From: SZUA-186 sp041552135
GTDB lineage: Bacteria > Pseudomonadota > Gammaproteobacteria > UBA9214
Direction of reading: 5' to 3'
DNA: 22,068 nucleotides
Assembly: GCA_041552135.1 (NCBI GenBank)
Contig: JBFELL010000029.1
Span: forward strand, 1 to 22,068
Part shown: piece after piece, positions 1 to 9,596 of the stretch
Position numbering within the stretch: position 1 is the first letter of the stretch
Layout: each line of letters opens with the position of its first letter
Notes under the pieces: generated by a model
What the model saw: only the letters and a program-made list of their open reading frames with translations
Database searches by the model: none
Told to the model about the DNA's origin: nothing
Program-made: the position numbers and the translations under genes

Positions 1-2669
<2,669 letters not shown>

Positions 2670-2711
2670 TAGCGGTTAAACACATCTATTCCGGATCGTC
2701 AGGAGCCGGCC

Positions 2712-2717
2712 ATAATA
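2712..2717 (-). promoter_or_regulatory. possible secA -10 element (weak)
   Basis: The 123-base gap between the M23 gene and secA holds TATTAT on the minus strand, about 43 bases upstream of the secA start. No acceptable -35 hexamer is found 16 to 18 bases further up, and no clear terminator with a U-tract separates the two genes. secA may therefore also be read from upstream. This is only a candidate. Confidence 0.18.
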
Positions 2718-2792
2718 CAGCATAAACCGGCAAAATAGCAGGCTGATAGCGGGGCGGGAGACAGTCTGCCGGCAGGGTCGGTGGCCGGCGTT

Positions 2793-3698
2793 TCAGTTGC
2801 TGAGGAATTTTGCCGGATTCACCTGCTTGCCGTTGCGCAGGACCTCGAAATGGACATGCGGCCCGGTCGAACGCCCGGTCGAGCCGATGAGGGCAATCTG
2901 CTGCCCCTTTTTCACGGCCTCACCGACCTCGACGGTATTCGACTTGTTGTGCCCGTAGCGGGTGACATAGCCATTGGCGTGATTGATCTCGACCAGGTTG
3001 CCGTAACCCGAACGCTTGCCGGACCAGGTCACCACACCGTCACCAACCGCCAGCACGTCTGTGCCCTCCTTGCCGGCAAAATCCACACCCTTGTGGTATT
3101 CCTGCTTGCCGGTAAAGGGATCGGCGCGCTTGCCGAATTTCGATGACAGCCAGCCCTTGCCGATCGGGCGCCCGGACGGCATGAGGCGCTCGCGCAGGCT
3201 CCGGTCCATCAGCAGTGTCTCCAGCACGCTCAGCTTGTGGACCCTGTCCGCCAGACTGGCGTCAAGCGTGTCGAGCGTGGCAATAAAATCGTCCAGCCCG
3301 GTTGATGACAGTTCGGCCGTCTCCTGGGGGCCACCCGCGGCGGGGACGCTGTCGAAATCGAACTCCTCGCTGTCCAGGTCGGCCTTGCTGACCAGCCGCT
3401 CACCCAGCGCATTCAGTCGCAGCATCTGGGCCTGTAGCTGGCCGACCCGCAAGGCCAGTGCGTCGAGGTTGGCCCGGGCGGTTTCCCGCGCGGCCTCGAG
3501 TTCCGCCTGCTGCTTGCGCATATCACCCTGCCAGTCGGTCACATAGTTGAGGTCATCGCCACCCAGCCGGGAGCCCGTGTAGGCCGAAACCGCACAAAAC
3601 AGCACCAGCCCCGCCAGGAGAGTGGTGCCGGCAAGAACCGGACTGATCTCGAAATTCCAGACCTGTCCGCGCCTTTTGGTAAAAAGTATGATATTCAT
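2793..3698 (-). CDS. membrane-anchored M23 (LytM-type) metallopeptidase
   Basis: This is a predicted envelope endopeptidase that would cut peptidoglycan crosslinks in the periplasm; the family role is known but the substrate is inferred. The 301-residue protein has a short cytosolic basic start and one membrane segment at about residues 19-40. A coiled-coil-prone stretch covers about 57-108, followed by an acidic linker and a helical segment to about 175. The M23 domain covers 180-301. All zinc and catalytic positions appear present: H202 and D206 (HKGVD), H250 (YGH) and H281/H283 (HVHFE). It is therefore probably an active enzyme rather than a degenerate EnvC/NlpD-like activator. The gene is divergent from dciA and upstream of secA. 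No clear Shine-Dalgarno sequence precedes the ATG. I cannot assign a gene name. Its place beside the division cluster suggests growth or septal remodelling. Confidence 0.93.
   Translation of the reverse strand: MNIILFTKRRGQVWNFEISPVLAGTTLLAGLVLFCAVSAYTGSRLGGDDLNYVTDWQGDMRKQQAELEAARETARANLDALALRVGQLQAQMLRLNALGERLVSKADLDSEEFDFDSVPAAGGPQETAELSSTGLDDFIATLDTLDASLADRVHKLSVLETLLMDRSLRERLMPSGRPIGKGWLSSKFGKRADPFTGKQEYHKGVDFAGKEGTDVLAVGDGVVTWSGKRSGYGNLVEINHANGYVTRYGHNKSNTVEVGEAVKKGQQIALIGSTGRSTGPHVHFEVLRNGKQVNPAKFLSN
3687..3692 (+). promoter_or_regulatory. possible dciA -10 element (weak)
   Basis: TATGAT lies about 50 bases before the preferred dciA start, inside the first codons of the divergent M23 gene. 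The -35 position (TGTCCG, 17-base spacer) is poor. The region between the two start codons is only 43 bases, so both promoters must lie partly inside coding sequence. Confidence 0.2.
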
Positions 3699-3741
3699 GG
3701 TTCTGAATCAGTCGGCAGAAAAAAGGCAAACTCAAGCCCTT

Positions 3742-4194
3742 ATGAAACAAAATAAACCCGTGACGATTGGCAAAATCCTGGGGAAAAGCCAGGTCTCGCG
3801 TCTGCTGGCCGGCGCCGGCGTCCTGGAGAAACTTGCCGCAATCATTCATGAGCTGCTTCCGTCACCCGTCAAAGAGCACTGCCGTGTCCTGTCTGTCCGG
3901 GGAGAAACCCTGGTGCTGGCCGCCGATTCACCGGTCTGGGCAGCCCGCCTGCGGTTTTACTCCCCTGAACTAGTAAAGCAACTGGACAACATTCAGACTG
4001 TGAAACTGCGCACAGTTCAGGTTCGCGTTCGTCCCGTCGACAAACCGCCGGCTGCGGTGAGACGGCTCGGCAAACCGGGCCTTTCGGCGGGAAATTCCCT
4101 TGCTCTGGAACAGACGGCGCACGGCGTGACGGATCCCGGACTGAAAGCGGCATTACTCAGGCTGGCCCGCCGGAAACGCAACGCCAGCCCCTGA
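3742..4194 (+). CDS. dciA: DciA-like protein (DUF721), putative replicative helicase loader
   Basis: DUF721/DciA proteins help load or operate the replicative helicase DnaB in bacteria that lack DnaC; that role is family knowledge, not visible here. From the ATG at 3742 the protein has 150 residues (MKQNKPVTIGKILGKSQ). The core at about 53-81 contains ETLVLAADSPVWAARLRFYS, the typical DUF721 signature that precedes a KH-like fold. The tail is rich in Arg and Lys. The frame is open further upstream, so starts at 3697 or 3688 are possible. I prefer 3742 because it leaves a normal N-terminus, although its Shine-Dalgarno sequence (AAAAAGG, about 14 bases away) is distant. It is the only plus-strand gene, diverges from the M23 gene and converges on lpxC. 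Assignment rests on short motifs and on its usual position between lpxC and secA. Confidence 0.85.
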   Translation: MKQNKPVTIGKILGKSQVSRLLAGAGVLEKLAAIIHELLPSPVKEHCRVLSVRGETLVLAADSPVWAARLRFYSPELVKQLDNIQTVKLRTVQVRVRPVDKPPAAVRRLGKPGLSAGNSLALEQTAHGVTDPGLKAALLRLARRKRNASP

Positions 4195-4246
4195 GCCTGC
4201 AGGAAAGCGGCAAGGCCAGTACGACCTGCCGGCAACAACAATCAGC

Positions 4247-5158
4247 TCAGGTGACGCCCACCGGCTGCATGAACGTCACGGGTACCTGCGAAAGCTCATC
4301 GAATGACACATACTCCCAGGCTGACTCGTCGGCAACCAGCATACGCAGCAACCTGTTGTTGAGCTCGTGACCCGATTTGACGGCATGGAAGGCACCGATA
4401 ATGCCGTGGCCAAGCAGGTACAGGTCGCCGATCGCATCGAGAATCTTGTGCTTCACAAACTCGTCACGATACCGCAGGCCGTCCTCGTTCAGCACCCGGT
4501 AGTCATCCATCACCACGGCATTGTCCAGACTGCCGCCGAGAATCAGGTCGCGTTCACGCAACTGCTCAACCTCCGACATAAACCCGAAGGTACGTGCCCT
4601 GCTGACTTCCTTGACGAACGAGGTTGTCGAGAAGTCGATCTCGGAATGCTGTATTCCCCGCTTGATGCAAGGGTGGTTGAACTCTATCGTGAAGCCAACC
4701 CTGAAACCGTCAAATGGCTCGAAACGGGCCAGCTTGTCGCCTTCCCGGATCTCGACCCTACGTCGTATGCGGATAAATCGCTTGGCTGCGTTCTGCTCCT
4801 CGATCCCCGCTGACTGTATTAGGAAGACAAACGGACCGGCACTGCCGTCCATGATGGGCACTTCCGGTGCACTCACATCGACATAGGCGTTATCGATCCC
4901 GAGGCCGGCCATCGCCGACAGGAGATGCTCGACCGTGGAGATGTGGACATCGCCACTGACCAGTGAGGTCGACAGGCGCGTCTCGCCGACGTTCCCCGGC
5001 CTTGCCTTGATCTGGACCGGTTCCGCCAGGTCAACACGGCAAAACACGATCCCGTTATTGACCGGCGCCGGTCGCAGGGTGAGATAGATTTTCTCGCCCG
5101 TGTGCAGGCCTACGCCGGTTGCGCGTATCACGTTCTTGAGGGTACGTTGCCGGATCAT
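4247..5158 (-). CDS. lpxC: UDP-3-O-acyl-N-acetylglucosamine deacetylase LpxC
   Basis: LpxC is the zinc enzyme that removes the acetyl group from UDP-3-O-acyl-GlcNAc, the committed step of lipid A synthesis in the cytosol. From the ATG at 5158 it has 303 residues and starts MIRQRTLKNVIRATGVGLHTG, matching the family N-terminus. An in-frame GTG at 5182 would add eight residues and is not favoured. The expected active-site residues are present: E77 and H78 (VEHLL), H237 and D241 (HKILD) as zinc ligands, D245, and H264 (SGHELNN). The C-terminus (TFMQPVGVT) differs from the enterobacterial tail used for FtsH degradation. It lies 238 bases downstream of ftsZ behind strong inverted repeats and converges with dciA across a 52-base gap. 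It may have its own promoter. Confidence 0.98.
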   Translation of the reverse strand: MIRQRTLKNVIRATGVGLHTGEKIYLTLRPAPVNNGIVFCRVDLAEPVQIKARPGNVGETRLSTSLVSGDVHISTVEHLLSAMAGLGIDNAYVDVSAPEVPIMDGSAGPFVFLIQSAGIEEQNAAKRFIRIRRRVEIREGDKLARFEPFDGFRVGFTIEFNHPCIKRGIQHSEIDFSTTSFVKEVSRARTFGFMSEVEQLRERDLILGGSLDNAVVMDDYRVLNEDGLRYRDEFVKHKILDAIGDLYLLGHGIIGAFHAVKSGHELNNRLLRMLVADESAWEYVSFDELSQVPVTFMQPVGVT

Positions 5159-5222
5159 GGCACCAATAATTTCCCGTATCACCGCCGGCCGGGGCCGGGC
5201 AGCTACCAGAAAAGCCGCGCAG

Positions 5223-5231
5223 ATATTACCA
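5223..5231 (-). promoter_or_regulatory. candidate extended -10 promoter for lpxC
   Basis: On the minus strand TGGTAATAT fits an extended -10 element (TG, one base, then TAATAT), which can act without a good -35. It lies 65 bases upstream of the lpxC ATG and would give a leader of roughly 55-60 bases. The -35 position is weak and falls within the stem-loop at 5236-5270. Confidence 0.3.
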
Positions 5232-5235
5232 CAGA

Positions 5236-5270
5236 CCGGGCAAATGACCCAGAAAAGGTCCTTTGCCCGG
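5236..5270. repeat. stem-loop in the ftsZ-lpxC gap
   Basis: An inverted repeat has nine perfect outer pairs (CCGGGCAAA with TTTGCCCGG), one mismatch, four more pairs (GACC with GGTC) and a seven-base loop (5250-5256). No U-tract follows on either strand, so it is not a standard intrinsic terminator. It would sit in the leader of any ftsZ-lpxC readthrough RNA, just upstream of the candidate lpxC -10. Confidence 0.7.
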
Positions 5271-5285
5271 CCTGTCGTGTCGCTG

Positions 5286-5297
5286 ATGACCGGTCAT
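5286..5297. repeat. 12-base perfect palindrome, operator-like
   Basis: ATGACCGGTCAT is fully self-complementary, and an AT-rich stretch adjoins it (TATTTT on the minus strand, 5300-5305). The size and symmetry fit a dimeric DNA-binding protein, but no regulator is identified. A second short inverted repeat, CCTATG/CATAGG with a four-base loop, lies beside it at 5306-5321. Confidence 0.3.
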
Positions 5298-5341
5298 ACA
5301 AAATACCTATGAGTGCATAGGCATTCCCTATCGGCAATCCC

Positions 5342-5373
5342 GCCGTCCCCTGCCGGCACCGGCAGGGGACGGC
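5342..5373. terminator. strong hairpin just downstream of ftsZ (terminator-like, no U-tract)
   Basis: Two perfect 15-base arms (5342-5356 and 5359-5373) are separated by two bases, so a few inner pairs would open to form the loop. It begins 24 bases after the ftsZ stop. The stem is very GC-rich. On the minus strand it is followed by GGGATTGCCG, not a run of U, so intrinsic termination is doubtful. Protecting the ftsZ 3' end or slowing polymerase are equally possible. Confidence 0.55.
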
Positions 5374-5396
5374 AGGTTGCCGGCAGGATCCGGCCG

Positions 5397-6539
5397 TCAG
5401 TCTGCCTGGCGACGCAGGAACGCCGGGATGTCGAGGTAATCCATGTCCTCGGCCTGGTTACCCGCTGCGGCGACCTTCTTGGTCTGCCGGATCACCGTGG
5501 GACGGTCGAGTTCGTGGTAATCCGGTGTCCCTGTCTTGTTGTTCTTGACCAGCGATACCGGCTTGTCATTCGCCTTCACGGCCTGCTCGCCCAGGCCGGT
5601 CGCCACCACGGTGACCCGCAGCTCGTCGCGCATGTCCGGATCGATCACGGTACCCACCACCACGGTGGCGTTCTCGGAAGCGAATTCCTTCACAGTGTTG
5701 CCGACCTCCTCGAATTCACCGATACCCATGTCCATGCCGGCGGTGACATTGACCAGAATGCCGTGCGCACCCATCAGGTTGACGTCTTCCAGCAGCGGAC
5801 TGGCGATGGCCGCCTCGGCCGCCTCGCGCGCACGGTCCTCGCCCTTGGCTGCGCCGGAGCCCATCATCGCCATCCCCATTTCCGACATCACCGTCCTGAC
5901 GTCGGCGAAGTCGACATTGATCAGGCCCGGACGGGTGATCAGTTCGGCAATGCCCTGCACCGCACCCAGCAGCACATCGTTTGCCGAGCGGAAGGCGTCC
6001 AGCAGACTGATCTGCTTGCCCAGCACCGACAGCAGTTTCTCGTTCGGAATGGTGATCAGGGAATCGACATACTGGCCGAGCTCCTTGATGCCGTTGTGTG
6101 CCACGTGCAGCCGCTTGCTGCCCTCGAAGGGGAACGGCTTGGTAACGACCGCGACGGTCAGGATGCCAAGCTCCTTGGCAACCTGGGCAACCACCGGTGC
6201 GGCACCCGTGCCGGTACCACCGCCCATGCCGGCCGTGATGAACAGCATGTCGGACCCCTCGATCACCTCGTGGATGCGGTCCCGGTCATCCTGTGCAGCC
6301 TGGCGGCCGATATCGGGATTGGCGCCCGCACCCAGCCCCTTCGTGATGGTGCTGCCAATCTGCAGCGTGGTACGCGCTGCCATGTTCTTCAGTGCCTGCG
6401 CATCGGTGTTCGCACAGATGAAGTCCACACCGTCGATGTTCTGCTCGCACATGTGCTGAACGGCATTGCCGCCACCACCACCGACACCGATAACCTTGAT
6501 GACCGCACTTTGTCCGCATGAATCCAGTAACTCAAACAT
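5397..6539 (-). CDS. ftsZ: cell division GTPase FtsZ
   Basis: FtsZ is the tubulin-like GTPase that polymerises into the division ring at midcell. The protein has 380 residues. The N-terminal IKVIGVGGGGGNAV lies near 14-27, the tubulin signature GGGTGTG at 106-112, and the catalytic T7 loop NVDFADV at 208-214 with D210 and D213. The C-terminal peptide DYLDIPAFLRRQAD at 367-380 is the docking site for FtsA, ZipA and other partners. A short linker joins the core to this peptide. The start is set by an excellent Shine-Dalgarno sequence. It is the last gene of the dcw run, 92 bases after ftsA, and is followed by a strong hairpin. The strong ribosome site fits the high FtsZ level cells need. Confidence 0.99.
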   Translation of the reverse strand: MFELLDSCGQSAVIKVIGVGGGGGNAVQHMCEQNIDGVDFICANTDAQALKNMAARTTLQIGSTITKGLGAGANPDIGRQAAQDDRDRIHEVIEGSDMLFITAGMGGGTGTGAAPVVAQVAKELGILTVAVVTKPFPFEGSKRLHVAHNGIKELGQYVDSLITIPNEKLLSVLGKQISLLDAFRSANDVLLGAVQGIAELITRPGLINVDFADVRTVMSEMGMAMMGSGAAKGEDRAREAAEAAIASPLLEDVNLMGAHGILVNVTAGMDMGIGEFEEVGNTVKEFASENATVVVGTVIDPDMRDELRVTVVATGLGEQAVKANDKPVSLVKNNKTGTPDYHELDRPTVIRQTKKVAAAGNQAEDMDYLDIPAFLRRQAD

Positions 6540-6546
6540 AATGACT

Positions 6547-6553
6547 CCTCCTT
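6547..6553 (-). promoter_or_regulatory. strong ftsZ ribosome binding site
   Basis: AAGGAGG lies seven bases before the ftsZ ATG, close to the ideal sequence and spacing. It is the best site in the window and fixes the ftsZ start. The rest of the 92-base ftsA-ftsZ gap shows no promoter I can support. Confidence 0.8.
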
Positions 6554-6631
6554 TCCGGAAAACGATAAGAAAATCCAGCCTGAACCCTGAATAAAACCCT
6601 TGTCTGTCCCATTACCCTTGCAAACATGCCC

Positions 6632-7867
6632 TCAGAAATTTCCCTGAAACCAGCCCTTCATACGTTCCCATACACTTTTCAACCCCTTACCCAGCCCTGC
6701 TTCCAGCACCCGCTGTTCGCGGTTGTTATAACCAAACAGCAACAGACCAACACCCGTCGCATAGATCGGGTTACGCACCACATCCACCAGACCGGTAACG
6801 TACTGGGGCACGCCCAGCCTGACCGGCATGTGAAATACTTCCTCGGCAAGTTCAACCAGTCCCTCTATCTTGGAACTGCCACCGGTCAGCACGATGCCGG
6901 CGGCAACCAGGTCCTCGAAGCCGCTGCGTCGCAGTTCCGCCTGCACCAGCGAGAGCAATTCCTCGTAGCGCGGCTCCACCACCTCGGCCAGGGTATGGCG
7001 CGCCAGGCGGCGCGGAGCCCGGTCGCCAACACTTGGCACCTCGATGTTTTCATCGGCACTGGCCATCTGCGTCAGCGCGCAGGCGTACTTGATCTTGATC
7101 TCCTCGGCGAACTGGGTCGGCGTGCGCAGCGCCACGGCAATGTCATTGGTCACCTGGTCACCGGCAATCGGGATCACGGCCGTATGCCGTATGGAGCCTT
7201 CGGTGAATACGGCAATGTCGGTCGTGCCACCGCCGATGTCTACCAGGCAGATGCCGAGCTCCTTCTCATCCTCTGTCAGTACCGAATAACTCGAGGCCAG
7301 CTGTTCCAGGATGATGTCGTCGACCTCCAGGCCGCAGCGGCGAACGCACTTGATGATGTTCTGCGCCGCACTCACTGCACCGGTCACCATGTGCACCTTG
7401 GCCTCCAGCCGCACACCGCTCATGCCCACCGGCTCCTTGATGCCTTCCTGGTTATCGATCAGAAACTCCTGCGGCAGTATGTGCAGGATCTTCTGGTCAG
7501 CAGGGATCGCCACTGCACGCGCCGCGTCGATAACACGCTCCACGTCACCCGGTAGCACCTCCTTGTCCTTGATGGCGACAATGCCGTGCGAGTTCAGGCT
7601 GCGGATATGACTGCCGGCGATGCCGGCATACACGGAGTGGATCTGGCAGCCGGCCATCAGCTCGGCCTCTTCCACGGCACGCTGTATCGAGTGCACCGTC
7701 GACTCGATGTTGACCACCACGCCTTTCTTCAGACCCCTTGACGGATGCGAGCCGATACCGACCACCTCGATCGCACTGTCCGGCATGACCTCGCCGACAA
7801 TCGCGACCACCTTGGAGGTGCCGATATCCAGCCCTACCAGCAGATTCTTTTCGGTCTTCTTTGGCAT
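6632..7867 (-). CDS. ftsA: cell division actin-like ATPase FtsA
   Basis: FtsA tethers FtsZ filaments to the inner membrane and recruits later division proteins. The 411-residue protein shows the actin-fold motifs: phosphate 1 LDIGTSKV at 13-20, phosphate 2 VDIGGGTTDIAV at 209-220 and the adenosine motif VLTGGSSKIEG at 326-336. The usual 1C domain lies between about 85 and 165. The C-terminal stretch of about 396-411 (LKSVWERMKGWFQGNF) has the pattern of an amphipathic membrane-targeting helix. The ATG lies three bases after the ftsQ stop, with AAGGG in the end of ftsQ as a likely ribosome site, so the two are probably coupled. Length and motifs are normal. Confidence 0.98.
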   Translation of the reverse strand: MPKKTEKNLLVGLDIGTSKVVAIVGEVMPDSAIEVVGIGSHPSRGLKKGVVVNIESTVHSIQRAVEEAELMAGCQIHSVYAGIAGSHIRSLNSHGIVAIKDKEVLPGDVERVIDAARAVAIPADQKILHILPQEFLIDNQEGIKEPVGMSGVRLEAKVHMVTGAVSAAQNIIKCVRRCGLEVDDIILEQLASSYSVLTEDEKELGICLVDIGGGTTDIAVFTEGSIRHTAVIPIAGDQVTNDIAVALRTPTQFAEEIKIKYACALTQMASADENIEVPSVGDRAPRRLARHTLAEVVEPRYEELLSLVQAELRRSGFEDLVAAGIVLTGGSSKIEGLVELAEEVFHMPVRLGVPQYVTGLVDVVRNPIYATGVGLLLFGYNNREQRVLEAGLGKGLKSVWERMKGWFQGNF

Positions 7868-7870
7868 CCG

Positions 7871-8644
7871 TTAACCCTTGCTGTTATCCGTCTTCGCGTT
7901 TGCCTGCTGCCAGCGCACGGAGAAGCCGTTGCTGTAGCGCAGGTCAACACGCTGCAGTTCATCCACCCGGTCGACAAACACCGACGGCCAGGCCTGCACG
8001 AAACGCTGCAGCCGGCGCCGGGTGTCAGCGCGCCCGAGCTCGAGCGCGACACCGCTGTCGGTCTGCAGGCGCCAGGCACGACGATCGTCGAGCGTGACAC
8101 CGGCGACGCGCAGGCCGGTCGGCGCCAGTGCACGGCTCATTGCCCGGTACTGCTCCAGCACCGTGGCTTCATGACCGTCCGGGCCGGCCAGTGCCGGCAG
8201 ATCGCCGGCGACCTGCGTCGGCTCCGGCACGAAGGGCTCGCCGCGCTCATTCAGGTAACCGTTCTCGCCCCAGCGCGCCACGGGCAGCTGTTCCGTCACC
8301 CGCACGCGCAGCCGGTCAGGCCAGATGCGCTTGACGGTTGCCGATGCCACCCAGGGCATGGACTCGATGACTTCGCATACCCTGGCGACATCGACAGTGA
8401 AAAAACCGCCATCGAGTTGCGGCTCGACCATGTCCTGCAGGCGCGCCTTGTCCAGGTAGCGGAAATCGCCCTGGATCTTCACCACCTCGAGCGGAAAACG
8501 CCAGGGATCCTGCAGCCACTGCAGCCCCATGTGCACAGACAGGCTCATCAGCACCAGCAGCAGGCCGCCGCTGATGGAGCGAAAGTGATCCAGCAGGAAC
8601 GTGAGCATGACCTCGCGGGCGGCGCGGCGTTCAGGCTTCGGCAT
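7871..8644 (-). CDS. ftsQ: cell division protein FtsQ
   Basis: FtsQ is a bitopic inner-membrane protein that links early and late divisome proteins through FtsB and FtsL. The protein has 257 residues from the ATG at 8644: a short basic cytosolic tail, one membrane segment at about 24-42, then a POTRA domain (about 51-119, ending WPDRLRVRVTEQLPVARWG) and the FtsQ/DivIB beta domain. I chose 8644 over the in-frame ATG at 8665 because GGGAGG precedes it with a five-base spacer. The start lies 14 bases inside the end of ddlB. The tail after about residue 245 is polar and poorly conserved. Identification rests on the POTRA motif and on the invariant ddl-ftsQ-ftsA order. Confidence 0.96.
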   Translation of the reverse strand: MPKPERRAAREVMLTFLLDHFRSISGGLLLVLMSLSVHMGLQWLQDPWRFPLEVVKIQGDFRYLDKARLQDMVEPQLDGGFFTVDVARVCEVIESMPWVASATVKRIWPDRLRVRVTEQLPVARWGENGYLNERGEPFVPEPTQVAGDLPALAGPDGHEATVLEQYRAMSRALAPTGLRVAGVTLDDRRAWRLQTDSGVALELGRADTRRRLQRFVQAWPSVFVDRVDELQRVDLRYSNGFSVRWQQANAKTDNSKG

Positions 8645-9596
8645 ACTCGCCTCCCGCCGCGGCACCGGCCAGCGTCGTTTCCAGGATACGGCTGACCAGG
8701 GCGGTGAAATCCGTTCCGCTCGCCAGTGCCGCCATGGGCACCAGACTGTGATCTGTCAGTCCGGGCACGGTGTTGATCTCGATGAACCAGGGCTGCCCCT
8801 GGTCATCAAGCATGAAATCCACCCGGCCCCAGCCACTGCCACCCACGCTGCGGAACGCCACAAGCGAGCCGGACTGCAGCACCTGTTCCGTTGCCTGGTC
8901 CAGGCCGCAGGGCAACAGGTAACGCGTGCTATCGGCCTCGTACTTGGCCTGGTAGTCGTAGAAGGTGTTCGGCGTCTCCAGGCGAATCAACGGCAAGGCC
9001 TCGCCATCGAGGATCCCGCAGGTGTACTCGCCACCGCTCACCCACTGCTCTGCGAACACCTCCGCATCGTACTGGCGGGCCAGTTGCCAGGCGTCGCGCA
9101 GGCTGGCATCGGAATCCGCCTTGCTGATGCCGATGCTCGAACCCTCATGTGCAGGCTTGACGATGACGGGGTAACCGAGTGCGGCCTGCACGGCACCGAG
9201 ATCCGCTTCACTGCGCAGCTGGACGAAGCCCGGCGTGGACACACCGGCGGCCTGCCAGACCTGCTTGGTGCGCAGCTTGTCCATTGCCAGCGCCGAGCCC
9301 AGCACACCGCTGCCGGTGTACGGCAGGCCAAGGGCATCCAGCAATCCCTGCATCACACCGTCCTCGCCGCCCCTGCCATGCAGGGCGATAAATACCCGGT
9401 CGTAAGCGCCATCACCGAGCTGGCGGACAAAGCCCCGGACGGCCGGGTCAAGCGCATGGGCATCCACGCCGGCCGATTGCAGCGCCTCGAGCACCGCCAT
9501 GCCGCTGCGCAGCGAGATCTCCCGCTCTGCGGAATCACCACCCATGAGCACGGCCACCTTGCCAAAACGCCGCGGGTCATCAGCCGCTCTGCTCAT
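8631..9596 (-). CDS. ddlB: D-alanine--D-alanine ligase
   Basis: Ddl joins two D-alanines with ATP to give the dipeptide added by MurF. The 321-residue protein is an ATP-grasp ligase. It has GGDSAEREISLRSG at 19-32 with the catalytic E24, HGRGGEDG at 73-80, YTGSGVLGSALAMDK at 93-107 and KPAHEGSSIGI at 147-157 with S153. FYDYQAKY at 212-219 holds K218 and Y219. The metal-binding residues D260, E273 and N275 (FIEINT) match E. coli DdlB with a constant small offset. A tyrosine in the 213-219 loop fits D-Ala rather than D-lactate use, so it is a normal ligase. The ATG overlaps the murB stop by four bases, and AGAGGAA is a good ribosome site. Confidence 0.98.
   Translation of the reverse strand: MSRAADDPRRFGKVAVLMGGDSAEREISLRSGMAVLEALQSAGVDAHALDPAVRGFVRQLGDGAYDRVFIALHGRGGEDGVMQGLLDALGLPYTGSGVLGSALAMDKLRTKQVWQAAGVSTPGFVQLRSEADLGAVQAALGYPVIVKPAHEGSSIGISKADSDASLRDAWQLARQYDAEVFAEQWVSGGEYTCGILDGEALPLIRLETPNTFYDYQAKYEADSTRYLLPCGLDQATEQVLQSGSLVAFRSVGGSGWGRVDFMLDDQGQPWFIEINTVPGLTDHSLVPMAALASGTDFTALVSRILETTLAGAAAGGEYAEA
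8650..8655 (-). promoter_or_regulatory. ftsQ ribosome binding site that decides the start
   Basis: GGGAGG lies five bases before the ATG at 8644 and within the last codons of ddlB. The alternative ATG at 8665 lacks such a site. Confidence 0.7.

Noticed and set aside
2670..2792. secM-like arrest peptide gene upstream of secA
   Set aside because: The gap is 123 bases and holds no small open frame with an arrest-like C-terminus.
4190..4251. Inverted repeat CCTGAGC/GCTCAGG around the dciA and lpxC stops as a bidirectional terminator
   Set aside because: The arms are only seven bases, 48 bases apart, and no U-tract follows. The symmetry partly reflects two TGA stops facing each other.
5313..6521. 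402-codon plus-strand frame opposite ftsZ
   Set aside because: Same codon-aligned antisense effect as at secA; ftsZ is unmistakable on the other strand.
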